From: an uncultured Fibrobacter sp.
Lineage (GTDB): Bacteria; Fibrobacterota; Fibrobacteria; Fibrobacterales; Fibrobacteraceae
Reading direction: 5' to 3'
DNA: 64,000 bases
Assembly: GCA_947165045.1 (NCBI GenBank)
Contig: CAMUYW010000007.1
Span: 1-64,000, forward strand
The notes beneath the pieces were generated by a model. The model was given only the letters and a program-made list of their open reading frames with translations. It searched no databases and was not told where the DNA came from. Position 1 is the stretch's first letter; each line of letters begins with the position of its first letter. The translations under genes were made by a program, and so were the position numbers. Shown piece by piece: positions 1 through 7,496 of the stretch.

Positions 1-1
1 A

Positions 2-100
2 AAAGGCGTGGAGTCGCTTAGCGTGCTTATCATCGCTGCGGGCTACCACACCCTTACCAATCAACAAGCACAAACGACCCACGCCCCAGATGGGACGTGA
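2..100 (+). other. possible C-terminal end of a gene cut by the window edge
   Basis: One frame is open from the first bases to a TGA at 98-100 and would encode about 32 residues ending in HAPDGT. No domain can be named. After the stop, an imperfect inverted repeat (TTCGTCTTATCCTC near 105 against AGAATAAGAGACGAA near 150) could be a terminator-like structure. It could equally be non-coding; I could not match it to tmRNA, RNase P RNA or 6S RNA. Confidence 0.2.
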
Positions 101-229
101 GCGTTCGTCTTATCCTCGATTGGTTTGAAAGTGGTAGTTTCAGCGATGAGAATAAGAGACGAATCTCAAAATTTCCGGTCGCCCAATGCCGGGTGGCAAA
201 GGGCTATGTCAGTGGGAAATATATATAAA

Positions 230-460
230 AAGTCGAGCTGGATTCTTCGACTTCGCCTTGCGGCTACGCTCAGAATGACGATAAAAGGGAGACGCCCCGT
301 CAAGCGGGGCATGACATTTGGGCGGGCGGGACAAGCCGGGGGTTTTAGGGGGCGGAGCCCCTTAGGCGAGGGGGTGCGCGGAAGACCCTTTGGGGCTGGA
401 GCCAGGGGGATTCTTCCCCCTCCACCAAAAATTTGCGGACGAAAATTTCGTCCACAAAAA
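230..460. repeat. cluster of dispersed-repeat and GC-rich palindromic elements
   Basis: This stretch has no credible gene. It holds a GGATTCTTCGACTTCG...CTCAGAATGACG element (about 240-281), the reverse-strand relative of the CATCCTGAGCGAAGTCGAAG element at 15931. It also holds GGGGC-GGA-GCCCC near 350-362, a hairpin AGGGGGA/TCCCCCT at 404-421, and the palindrome GGACGAAAATTTCGTCC at 437-453. Such elements recur through the window and look like non-autonomous dispersed repeats. With the partial reading frame at 2-100 and the promoter at 473-527 they account for the 578 bases before the first gene. Confidence 0.6.
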
Positions 461-472
461 AGAACAGACCTC

Positions 473-527
473 TTGACAATCGTATTCAAGTAATTTATAT
501 TATAGTGAACAAATGTTCAAATGAACA
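473..527 (+). promoter_or_regulatory. sigma-70-like promoter overlapped by nested palindromic operators
   Basis: TTGACA at 473-478 is followed after 17 bases by TATATT at 496-501, a near-consensus promoter for the KilA-N gene at 579. Directly downstream lie two overlapping perfect palindromes with the same half-sites and an AAAT spacer: TGAACAAATGTTCA (506-519) and TGTTCAAATGAACA (514-527). Their position over the likely transcription start suggests a repressor operator. The repressor is not identified; the KilA-N product itself is one candidate. Confidence 0.6.
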
Positions 528-578
528 AAAAGTAACTAAATTTCCGTCTTTTTTGCTTGTAGGCGGAAGGAGCAATCA

Positions 579-1388
579 ATGAAGAAAATGATAGTCGACG
601 ATATGGCAGTGGCTTTCACAAAAAGAAATCAAGACGACTATATCAGCCTTACTGATATGGCTAAATGCAAAAACGTCGAAGCGACAGGTTTGGTCATTTC
701 CCATTGGCTGAGTACCCGATATGCCATAGAATTTCTAGGAATTTGGGAAACTATCAACAATCCCGATTTTAATGTTACGGAATTCAGTAACATTAGAATT
801 GACTCGGGAAGCAATGGCTATGTTCTTTCCTCAAAGCAATGGATTGAAAGGACGAACGCTATCGGAATCGTTTCCTCCGCAGGGCGTTATGGAGGAACTT
901 TCGCCCATAAAGATATCGCTTTTGAATTTGGCTCGTGGTTGAGCCCGAAATTCAAATACTACCTCATCCGCGAATACCAGCGCCTCAAAGAACAGGAACA
1001 GGCCAAATTGGGCTGGTCAGTACGCCGCGAACTATCCAAAATCAACTACCATATCCATACGGACGCTATCAAACAGAACCTGATTCCCGCAGTACTCACC
1101 AAACAGCAGATGAGTATTGTCTATGCGAACGAGGCGGATGTCTTGAATATGGCCCTGTTCGGGTTTACGGCAAAGGACTGGCGGGACGCGCACCCAGACT
1201 TGCAAGGAAATGTTCGTGATTATGCGACGGTAAACCAGCTAATTTGTCTTTCCAATATGGAATCTCTGAATTCCGTTCTGATTAACGACGGCGTTCCTCA
1301 GTCGGAACGCCTGCAAAAACTGAACCAGATTGCCATTTCGCAGATGACGGTGCTGGAATCCGTTGGGGAACATAAGCTGCTCAAATAG
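579..1388 (+). CDS. KilA-N domain protein
   Basis: A 269-residue protein whose N-terminal half matches the KilA-N fold: an opening strand followed by ISLTDMAK near residue 22, then ISHWLSTR, then a YGGTFAHKDIAFEFGSWLS block near residues 106-124, the typical end of the domain. KilA-N is a DNA-binding domain common in large DNA viruses, temperate phages and mobile elements. The C-terminal half, from about residue 140, is a helical region of unknown role. A good ribosome site (GGAAGGAG) lies about eight bases before the ATG. It has its own promoter with palindromic operators and no phage structural genes nearby, so it looks like a solitary mobile or regulatory remnant. The DNA target is unknown. 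Confidence 0.8.
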   Translation: MKKMIVDDMAVAFTKRNQDDYISLTDMAKCKNVEATGLVISHWLSTRYAIEFLGIWETINNPDFNVTEFSNIRIDSGSNGYVLSSKQWIERTNAIGIVSSAGRYGGTFAHKDIAFEFGSWLSPKFKYYLIREYQRLKEQEQAKLGWSVRRELSKINYHIHTDAIKQNLIPAVLTKQQMSIVYANEADVLNMALFGFTAKDWRDAHPDLQGNVRDYATVNQLICLSNMESLNSVLINDGVPQSERLQKLNQIAISQMTVLESVGEHKLLK

Positions 1389-1451
1389 TTGAATAGCCCG
1401 GGGCACATCCCCTTCATTCAGAAACAGCTTTGGCATATCCACCGTCCTTCC

Positions 1452-1466
1452 ATACCTTTTAGGCAT
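1452..1466. promoter_or_regulatory. degenerate LysR-type binding site (upstream copy)
   Basis: ATACC-TTTTA-GGCAT is the imperfect counterpart of the perfect palindrome ATGCC-TTTTA-GGCAT at 5858-5872. Both lie the same short distance before a lysR start codon. The T-N11-A form fits LysR-family operators. Its place ahead of bioF suggests it once controlled, or still controls, biotin gene expression. Confidence 0.45.
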
Positions 1467-1485
1467 AATTATTATATTAAAGCCT

Positions 1486-1578
1486 ATGGAACTCAGGACT
1501 ATCAGATACTTTTTGGCGATGGCCGAGCAAGAACTGGGGATGGAATATTTTTATATTGTGGCCTCGGTTGGAAAATGA
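1486..1578 (+). pseudogene. internally deleted remnant of a LysR-family gene
   Basis: An ATG opens a 30-codon frame beginning MELRTIRYFLAMAEQE, the same N-terminus as the LysR gene at 5892, and then runs straight into ELGME, which matches the last residues of that gene. Everything between is missing. The joint falls at a short shared sequence (AGCA(A/G)GA) found at both places in the longer copy, so deletion by recombination between short repeats is likely. Similarity to the 5822-5945 region extends about 60 bases upstream and includes the putative operator. The frame ends in an ATGA overlap with bioF, so this relic may now act as a translated leader. Confidence 0.75.
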
Positions 1579-2789
1579 ACAATATCATTGACAAATTCAC
1601 AGATGCGACTCTCACGCAAATGCGCGAAAGCCACACTTACCGCACCATGCGCCACATAGAATCACCGGAAGCTGCGCACGTGATGCTCCGCGATGCAAAC
1701 GGGATTTCGAGCGAACAATTTTTGCTCGCGTCCAATTCTTACCTGGATTTGGCGGATGTTCCCGAACTCAAGCAGGCCATGGCCGATGCCGTACTCAAGT
1801 GGGGTACAGGGAGTGGCGGCGCGCGGCTCACCACGGGCAACAAGACACCGCATGTGGAACTGGAAGCCGAAATTGCACGGTTCAAGGGCGAAGAGGCCGC
1901 CATTACGTTCAACACGGGCTACATGGCAAATGTCGGGACGATTTCTGCGCTTTGCGGAAAAGGCGATTACATCTTTAGCGACGAATTGAACCACGCGAGC
2001 ATTATCGACGGGATCCGTTTATCGCGTGCCAAGTGCTTTGTTTACAAGCACAACAACATGGCCGATTTGGAACGCGTCATTTTAGAAGCGAAGGCCGACG
2101 CCCGCGAACAAGCCGCAAAAATCGATGCGGATTTCCGCGGCATGATTGTGACGGATGCCGTATTCAGCATGGATGGCGACCTGGCAAATTTGCCGGAACT
2201 GTTGAAGATTGCAAAGGCCCACGAAGTTTTGCTGATGATTGACGAAGCGCATGCCACGGGAGTTCTTGGCAAAACGGGTCGCGGTTTGGCAGAGCACTAT
2301 GGTTGCGAGCACGCCGACGTCACAGTCGGCACGCTCAGCAAAGCCGTCGCCGCCGAAGGCGGTTTCGTGGCAGGCAAGCAGAAACTGATTGACTTTTTGA
2401 GAAACAAATCCCGCAGTTTCATATTCACTACAGCGATGGCCCCGGCAGTTGCGGCAGCCGCCTTGAACAACCTGAAATTTATCGAAGCTCACCCCGAAAG
2501 GGTTCAACAGCTTCGCGGCAATGTAGATTTCTTCTGCGAAAGCCTGCGACGCGAAGGATTGAATGTCGCCACATCGCCTTCTGCGATTATCCCCATTGTT
2601 ATCGGCGACGAAGCCAAAGCGATGCAGATTTCTGCGACACTCCAGGAACATGGAATTCTGATTCCGGCAATCCGCTACCCGACTGTAGCCAAGGGGAGCG
2701 CCCGACTCCGCGCAAGCCTAATGGCTACGCACACCCATGAAGAACTTAGGCTCGCTGCAAAAAACATCGCTGAGGCAATAAAATTTTAG
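1575..2789 (+). CDS. bioF: 8-amino-7-oxononanoate synthase
   Basis: A PLP-dependent alpha-oxoamine synthase of 404 residues that condenses pimeloyl-CoA with L-alanine in the first committed biotin step. Visible are the glycine-rich cofactor region (GTGSGGARLTTGN), the aspartate motif DEAHATGVLG, and the Schiff-base lysine in TLSKAVAAEGG at residue 256. I start at ATG 1575, where the family N-terminus begins; a longer frame from TTG 1389 would only add residues read from the lysR remnant. The start overlaps the stop of that remnant (ATGA). The family also includes 2-amino-3-ketobutyrate CoA ligase, but the following bioD, bioA and bioW genes support BioF. It is the first gene of the biotin operon. 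Confidence 0.9.
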   Translation: MNNIIDKFTDATLTQMRESHTYRTMRHIESPEAAHVMLRDANGISSEQFLLASNSYLDLADVPELKQAMADAVLKWGTGSGGARLTTGNKTPHVELEAEIARFKGEEAAITFNTGYMANVGTISALCGKGDYIFSDELNHASIIDGIRLSRAKCFVYKHNNMADLERVILEAKADAREQAAKIDADFRGMIVTDAVFSMDGDLANLPELLKIAKAHEVLLMIDEAHATGVLGKTGRGLAEHYGCEHADVTVGTLSKAVAAEGGFVAGKQKLIDFLRNKSRSFIFTTAMAPAVAAAALNNLKFIEAHPERVQQLRGNVDFFCESLRREGLNVATSPSAIIPIVIGDEAKAMQISATLQEHGILIPAIRYPTVAKGSARLRASLMATHTHEELRLAAKNIAEAIKF

Positions 2790-2800
2790 TAGAAAAGGAG

Positions 2801-2820
2801 ATGCCCGCCTACGCGGGCAT
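2801..2820. repeat. dispersed palindrome in the bioD leader
   Basis: ATGCCCGC-CTAC-GCGGGCAT is a perfect 8-bp stem with a four-base loop. It immediately follows an AAAAGGAG ribosome-binding sequence (2793-2800) and is followed by ten bases and then the bioD ATG at 2831. The same family of palindromes occurs at 5212, 12638 and 36453. Confidence 0.8.
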
Positions 2821-2830
2821 GACAGACTGC

Positions 2831-3529
2831 ATGACAAATTCTAAACCAAAAGGATATTTCGTAACAGCCACGGGGACCGATGTCGGAAAAACCTTTGTCA
2901 CGGCCCTGCTTGTAAAAAAGTGGCGTGATTTGGGAATTGATGCCGGCTATTACAAGGCTGCCCTGAGCGGCGCCGAACTGCGTGACGGCAAGTGGATTGC
3001 CGGCGATGCCGATTACGTAAAACGCATCGCAAGTCTCCCCGATTCTCAGGAACAGTTGGTGAGTTACGTATACAAAGAAGCGGTGTCGCCGCATCTTGCC
3101 GCCCGCAAAGAAGGCAACCCCGTAGAACTTTCAAAAGTCCGCGAAGATTTCGAAGCGGCCTGCGCACGCCACAAGTTTATTTTCGCTGAAGGCTCCGGCG
3201 GAATCATCTGCCCGATTCGTTACGATAACGAAGAGTCGGCCGCACCGCAAAAAATCTTCCTTGTAGACATCATCAAGACACTCAACTTGCCGCTTCTCGT
3301 GGTAACTACGGCTGCCCTCGGCTCCATTAACGCCTGCGTTCTCACAGTCGAATACGCAAGGTCCCACGGCCTTGAAGTTCGCGGGATTATCGTGAACCGC
3401 TACGGCATGAGCGGAAATTTCGAAATGGAAGATGACAACATCAAGATGATGCAGGATTTGACCGGACTTTCCATACTCGCAAAATTGCGAGAAGGTGCAA
3501 ACGACTTAGGCGTTAACGAAATTTTCTAA
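2831..3529 (+). CDS. bioD: ATP-dependent dethiobiotin synthetase
   Basis: A 232-residue P-loop enzyme that closes the ureido ring of dethiobiotin from 7,8-diaminopelargonate, CO2 and ATP. The N-terminus has the characteristic GTDVGKT P-loop (residues 15-21) and the middle has EGSGGIICPI, matching the family substrate loop. I choose ATG 2831 because translation from an earlier ATG at 2801 would read through a dispersed palindrome (MPAYAGMT). Only the unfolded leader puts the Shine-Dalgarno sequence too far away; with the hairpin folded the spacing is about ten bases. It lies between bioF and bioA in the same orientation. Confidence 0.93.
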   Translation: MTNSKPKGYFVTATGTDVGKTFVTALLVKKWRDLGIDAGYYKAALSGAELRDGKWIAGDADYVKRIASLPDSQEQLVSYVYKEAVSPHLAARKEGNPVELSKVREDFEAACARHKFIFAEGSGGIICPIRYDNEESAAPQKIFLVDIIKTLNLPLLVVTTAALGSINACVLTVEYARSHGLEVRGIIVNRYGMSGNFEMEDDNIKMMQDLTGLSILAKLREGANDLGVNEIF

Positions 3530-3541
3530 ATTTGCCGCCGT

Positions 3542-4891
3542 ATGAATTTCTCTAGCGAAAGTTTTTCAAAAAAGATTGCGTTCGATAGCGAACATTTGTG
3601 GCACCCTTATGCAGCGCTCAAGAACACTCCCGCTCGTTTCCTCGCAAAGTCTGCGCATGGAACGACCATTGAAACCGCCGACGGTTTAAAACTCATTGAT
3701 GCCGTATCCAGCTGGTGGTGCATGGCTCACGGGCACAACGCTCCTGAAATTGTAGAAGCGATTCAGAAACAGAGCGAAAAGATGTGTCACGTGATGTTCG
3801 GCGGATTCACGCACGAGCCCGCCATCGAACTCGGTGAACGCCTTGTAGAATTTTTGCCGGAAGGCCTGAACAAGATTTTCTTCGCGGACTCGGGAAGTAT
3901 TGCCGTGGAATGCGCCGCCAAGATGGCGGTGCAGTACCAGCATTCGCTCTCCCGCCCGGAACGCTGTAAGTTGGTCGCCTTGAAGGGCGGCTACCACGGC
4001 GACACCGCAGGCGCAATGGCCTTAAGCGATCCCGACGGAATGCACGTGCTTTTCCGCGGAATCATGCCGCAGCATTACTTCGCCGAACGCCCGAACTGCC
4101 GTTTTGACAGCACATGGGACGACAGCGATTTCGCCTCGATGGAGCGCGTCGTCGAAGAACACGAAAACGAAATTGCAGCCATCATCTGCGAACCCGTCTT
4201 TCAAGGCGGAAACGGCATGTGGCTTTACAACGCCGGCTACTTAAAACGCCTCCGCAAGCTTTGCGACGAAAAAGGCATCCTGCTGATTCTGGACGAAATC
4301 GCCTCCGGATTTTTCCGCACGGGCCCGCGATTCGCGATGATGCATACCGCCGACGCAAACGGCAACTACATCAAGCCCGACATCATGTGCATCGGTAAGG
4401 CGCTTACCGGCGGAAGCATTACCATGGCCGCCTGCGTCGCTTCTGACAAAGTCGCAGAGATTATCACGAACAGCAAAATTCCCGCATTCATGCACGGTCC
4501 CACCTACATGGCGAATCCGCTTGCATGTGCGGCAGGCATCGCCTCGCTCGATCTGTTCAAGAGCCGCAACTACGCCGAAAAAGTCAAGCGCATCGAAAGC
4601 CGCCTTCGTGCAAACCTCGAACCGCTCCGCAGCCTCGAAAATGCCGCCGACGTGCGCATTCTCGGAGCCATCGGCGTATTGGAACTCAAGGCAAAGCCTT
4701 CTGCCGACGACATCCTGAAAGTCATCAAGGATACCGGCGTTTGGCTGCGCCCCTTCTGCAATTACGTTTACACCATGCCCCCGCTCATCACCACCGATGC
4801 CGAAATCGACCGCATCTGCGAAGCCATCAAGCGCATTGGCGAATGCGAGCCCGCCCCGGTCATAGAAGGCGAAGACGAATTTCACGAGTAG
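3542..4891 (+). CDS. bioA: adenosylmethionine-8-amino-7-oxononanoate aminotransferase
   Basis: A 449-residue class III PLP aminotransferase that transfers an amino group, normally from S-adenosylmethionine, to 8-amino-7-oxononanoate. Family motifs are present in order: HLWHPYA near residue 20, SSWWCMAHGHNAPEI, KGGYHGDTAGAMALSDP, DEIASGFFRTG, the PLP lysine in GKALTGG (Lys286), and HGPTYMANPLACAAG. The length matches the family. It starts 12 bases after bioD and ends just before bioW, within one operon. Confidence 0.95.
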   Translation: MNFSSESFSKKIAFDSEHLWHPYAALKNTPARFLAKSAHGTTIETADGLKLIDAVSSWWCMAHGHNAPEIVEAIQKQSEKMCHVMFGGFTHEPAIELGERLVEFLPEGLNKIFFADSGSIAVECAAKMAVQYQHSLSRPERCKLVALKGGYHGDTAGAMALSDPDGMHVLFRGIMPQHYFAERPNCRFDSTWDDSDFASMERVVEEHENEIAAIICEPVFQGGNGMWLYNAGYLKRLRKLCDEKGILLILDEIASGFFRTGPRFAMMHTADANGNYIKPDIMCIGKALTGGSITMAACVASDKVAEIITNSKIPAFMHGPTYMANPLACAAGIASLDLFKSRNYAEKVKRIESRLRANLEPLRSLENAADVRILGAIGVLELKAKPSADDILKVIKDTGVWLRPFCNYVYTMPPLITTDAEIDRICEAIKRIGECEPAPVIEGEDEFHE

Positions 4892-4895
4892 TGCT

Positions 4896-5675
4896 ATGGA
4901 TTATTACAGTTTGAAAATGCGCGCCTCGCAGCAAGTGGGCGAAGGCGACCAGAAACACGAACAGCATATTTCCGGTGCGGAACGCATCGTGAGCCGCGAC
5001 GCTGTGGAAGCAGTCTGTTCGGCGATGGCCCACCGCGCCATGACCCATTCCAAAGGCGACCCAGACTTTATCAACATCAAGATCGAAAAAGTTTGCGAAA
5101 AAGACATCCAGATTTTGAAGGCGCTGCCCGTCACCCGCATCGACGTGGACACATGGCAACAAGGGCTCGACAAGGCTTTTGAACTCATAAATGAAGCCGT
5201 TTTTTCTTGTCATCCCCGCGAAGGCGGGGATCTAAGCTCCTTAATGAATTTCGCCAGAAAGCTGCCGGAACTTCTGCAGGCCACGTTCCCCATGCGCGGC
5301 GCCATGCTTTACGACATCGCAACAGGAACGCGCCTAGAACCCGACCAACAGCGCGGCGTACGCGCCACCTACATGGACGCCCTCCACTCCAGCACGGTCG
5401 ACAGCTGCAAGAACCATTTTAACGAAGCCATCGTCCTTGCCACAAAGGTGGCGAACGCTCCCGGCATGGTTGCGGAACTCTGCATCTCCGACGACCCGAA
5501 TTACATCACGGGCTATGTCGCAAGCAAGGAACTCGGTTACGTACGCATCATGAAAATGAAGGAAATGGGCGACGAGAACGGAGGCCGCATTTTCCTGTTC
5601 GATTCCCGCAAGGCAAAAGCCGAAGATTGCATCGAATTCTTGCAGAAAAAGAAAGTGCTTGTCGAAACCGAGTAA
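4896..5675 (+). CDS. bioW: 6-carboxyhexanoate-CoA ligase with an in-frame repeat insertion
   Basis: This enzyme activates pimelate to pimeloyl-CoA, the substrate of BioF. Family blocks are clear: YSLKMRAS and HISGAERIV at the N-terminus, RGAMLYDIATGTRLEPD in the middle, and VAELCISDDPNYITGYVA near the C-terminus. Between them, residues 104-115 (SCHPREGGDLSS) are encoded by a dispersed palindrome and have no counterpart in my recollection of the Bacillus protein, which is about 14 residues shorter over the same interval. The frame stays open to a normal C-terminus. The insert lies in a weakly conserved linker before the YDIATG block, so activity may survive. Presence of bioW indicates that pimelate, made or imported, feeds the pathway; bioB is not in this window. 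Confidence 0.9.
   Translation: MDYYSLKMRASQQVGEGDQKHEQHISGAERIVSRDAVEAVCSAMAHRAMTHSKGDPDFINIKIEKVCEKDIQILKALPVTRIDVDTWQQGLDKAFELINEAVFSCHPREGGDLSSLMNFARKLPELLQATFPMRGAMLYDIATGTRLEPDQQRGVRATYMDALHSSTVDSCKNHFNEAIVLATKVANAPGMVAELCISDDPNYITGYVASKELGYVRIMKMKEMGDENGGRIFLFDSRKAKAEDCIEFLQKKKVLVETE
5212..5231. repeat. dispersed palindrome inside bioW
   Basis: ATCCCCGC-GAAG-GCGGGGAT, a perfect 8-bp stem with a GAAG loop, sits in the bioW reading frame and encodes part of SCHPREGGDL. A half copy (GGCGGGGAT) recurs just past the bioW stop near 5690. Confidence 0.85.
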
Positions 5676-5857
5676 AGCTAAAAAAGGCGGGGATTTAGGT
5701 TATTTTGCATCGTGCGCGAAAAGTTGTTTTCTACACACTTGTGCACTGAATATAAATTTCTAAAAACGAGTTGTCAAGGGGTTGTCTTAATAAGATTTTA
5801 ACCCACTCAAATTCGAGGAGGTTAGAAGAACAGCTTTGGCATGGCCAGTGCCTCTCC

Positions 5858-5872
5858 ATGCCTTTTAGGCAT
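5858..5872. promoter_or_regulatory. putative LysR-type operator
   Basis: The perfect palindrome ATGCC-TTTTA-GGCAT lies 20-34 bases before the lysR ATG at 5892, where an autoregulated LysR protein would bind. A one-base-degraded version sits at the matching position before the lysR remnant at 1486. Confidence 0.5.
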
Positions 5873-5891
5873 AATAGCTATATTCCCCCAT

Positions 5892-6588
5892 ATGGAACTC
5901 AGGACGATTAGATACTTTTTGGCGGTGGCCGAGCAGGAGAGTTTTTCTGCAGCGGCGAACAACGTGCTTTTCGTAACGCAGCCGACGCTTTCGCGACAGA
6001 TGCAGGAGCTAGAAGAAGAACTGGGCGTGCAGCTGTTCGTGCGCAGCAACAAGAAGACGACGCTGACTGAAGAAGGGCTTCGATTCCGCAAGCGAGCGCA
6101 AGAAATCATGGAACTGGTGGGCCATACCGAAAAGGAATTCGCCGAAGCGAGCAAGGAAGAAATCGTGGGCGACGTGTATATCGGCGGCGGTGAAACCAAG
6201 GCGTTCAGCTTTATCGCGGCGGCCTGCAAGCGCATGCAGGCGAAGCACCCGAAAATCCGTATGAATATCACCAGCGGCAACGCCCAGGACGTGACGGAAA
6301 AACTGGACCAGGGGCTTCTGGATTTTGGGCTTTTGGCTGCATTCGCTCAATGTGATTGCAACTTACAACCTGATTTACAACGCCTCAGTTTTTGTGGAGC
6401 AGGGACTCGGAGCGGCATTATGCCTGGAAGGCCTTTTGAACACCGGCGGCAAGAGCAAGCTCGTCTTCGTGCCGTTCACGCCGTTACGCACCAGCGGTCT
6501 CGTGGTGGTATGGAAAAAGAGTCCCGTGTTCAGCAAGCCCGCCGCAGCGTTCCTGCAAAGCCTAAAGCAAGAACTCGGAATGGAATAA
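5892..6588 (+). pseudogene. LysR-family regulator, internally deleted and frameshifted
   Basis: The N-terminal 150 or so residues are an intact LysR start: a winged helix-turn-helix (MELRTIRYFLAVAEQESFSAAA, then TQPTLSRQMQELEEELG), the linker helix, and the first part of the effector domain up to LDQGLLDFGLL. The normal continuation is then lost, and matching sequence resumes in another frame as LNVIATYNLIYN and runs to QELGME at 6588. A full LysR protein is about 300 residues; roughly 80-100 codons of the effector domain are missing at about 6330-6350. Translation from the start would shift frame there and run on to 6689 with unrelated residues. The gene is probably inactive as an effector-responsive regulator, though a DNA-binding half could still be made. 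Confidence 0.8.
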
Positions 6589-6609
6589 TTTTTAAAATAA
6601 AGCGGAATA

Positions 6610-7494
6610 TCAAGCGGAGCGCGGTTTCCCTGTCCAGCCCAGCTTTTCGCGAAGAGCGCCCACAAAGCCCGTGTGGCGCATACGAATAAACGTTGTCACG
6701 AGTTTGCTTTCAGACAACATCACATATTCGTCCGGTTTCATTTCGAGCGTAATACGACCATCAAAAACAAGATCGAGCGAGCAATTCACTGCCGAAGCCA
6801 TGCGCAACTTTTTATCAGTCAACGAAAGCACGAGCGGGCGCACAGAAAGGCTGTTCGGCGCCACAGGCGTAAGCACCACCGCAGGCGTTGAAGGGTGAAT
6901 AATCGGGCCACCAGCCGCTAAGTTGTATGCAGTCGATCCCGTCGGCGTCGAAACGAGAATCGAATCGGCCCAGTATTCCGTAAGGCAGGTGTCGTTATAA
7001 GCCACATTCACGTTTACCATGCGTTCCGGAGCATGCGCACGCACATGGACTTCGTTCAAAACGGTCTGCTTGGCAATGCACTTTTTGCCGTGGTAAACCG
7101 CAGCCTCAATCATCATGCGTTCGCGTGTTGAAAAATCGCCTTCAATCAAACTGTCGAGCGTCTTGGTCAAGCCTTCTACACGCGATTCTGCCAAGAATCC
7201 AACGCGGCCTGCATTCACACCCAGAATCGGGATGTTATGGCCAAGCGCAATATGCGCTGCGGTAAGCACAGTGCCATCGCCGCCAATCGCAATCAGCAAA
7301 TCGGTCTTTTGCAACGCGGATTCTTTCACAACGCGAATCGGCTTTTTCACAAGTTCTTTCAAGGAATCAAGCGCGCAAAACTTCACTTGCGGATGTTCGA
7401 GCGCCCACGCAGAAATCTGCTTCAAGGCACAAGCCAAATCGGCACTTTTGTCCTTAAACCCGACAATTCCAATGTTGCTGAAAGACTTGCTCAT
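6610..7494 (-). CDS. nadK: NAD kinase
   Basis: A 294-residue ATP-NAD kinase producing NADP. The diagnostic GGDGT motif is at residues 71-75 and is followed by the NE segment (TVLNEVHVRA), the glycine-rich STPTGSTAYNLAAGGPI stretch, and LTPVAPNSLSVRPLVL, all in family order. The start lies two bases beyond the stop of the EPSP-synthase-like gene upstream, so the two are probably cotranscribed. Confidence 0.95.
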   Translation of the reverse strand: MSKSFSNIGIVGFKDKSADLACALKQISAWALEHPQVKFCALDSLKELVKKPIRVVKESALQKTDLLIAIGGDGTVLTAAHIALGHNIPILGVNAGRVGFLAESRVEGLTKTLDSLIEGDFSTRERMMIEAAVYHGKKCIAKQTVLNEVHVRAHAPERMVNVNVAYNDTCLTEYWADSILVSTPTGSTAYNLAAGGPIIHPSTPAVVLTPVAPNSLSVRPLVLSLTDKKLRMASAVNCSLDLVFDGRITLEMKPDEYVMLSESKLVTTFIRMRHTGFVGALREKLGWTGKPRSA

Positions 7495-7496
7495 TT

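Noticed and set aside
1-170. tmRNA, RNase P RNA or 6S RNA
   Set aside because: I looked for the conserved ends and core motifs on both strands and did not find them; only a short inverted repeat and a short open frame remain.
1389-1574. N-terminal extension of bioF from TTG 1389
   Set aside because: The added 62 residues are translated from lysR-remnant and intergenic sequence in another frame and have no likeness to the BioF family.
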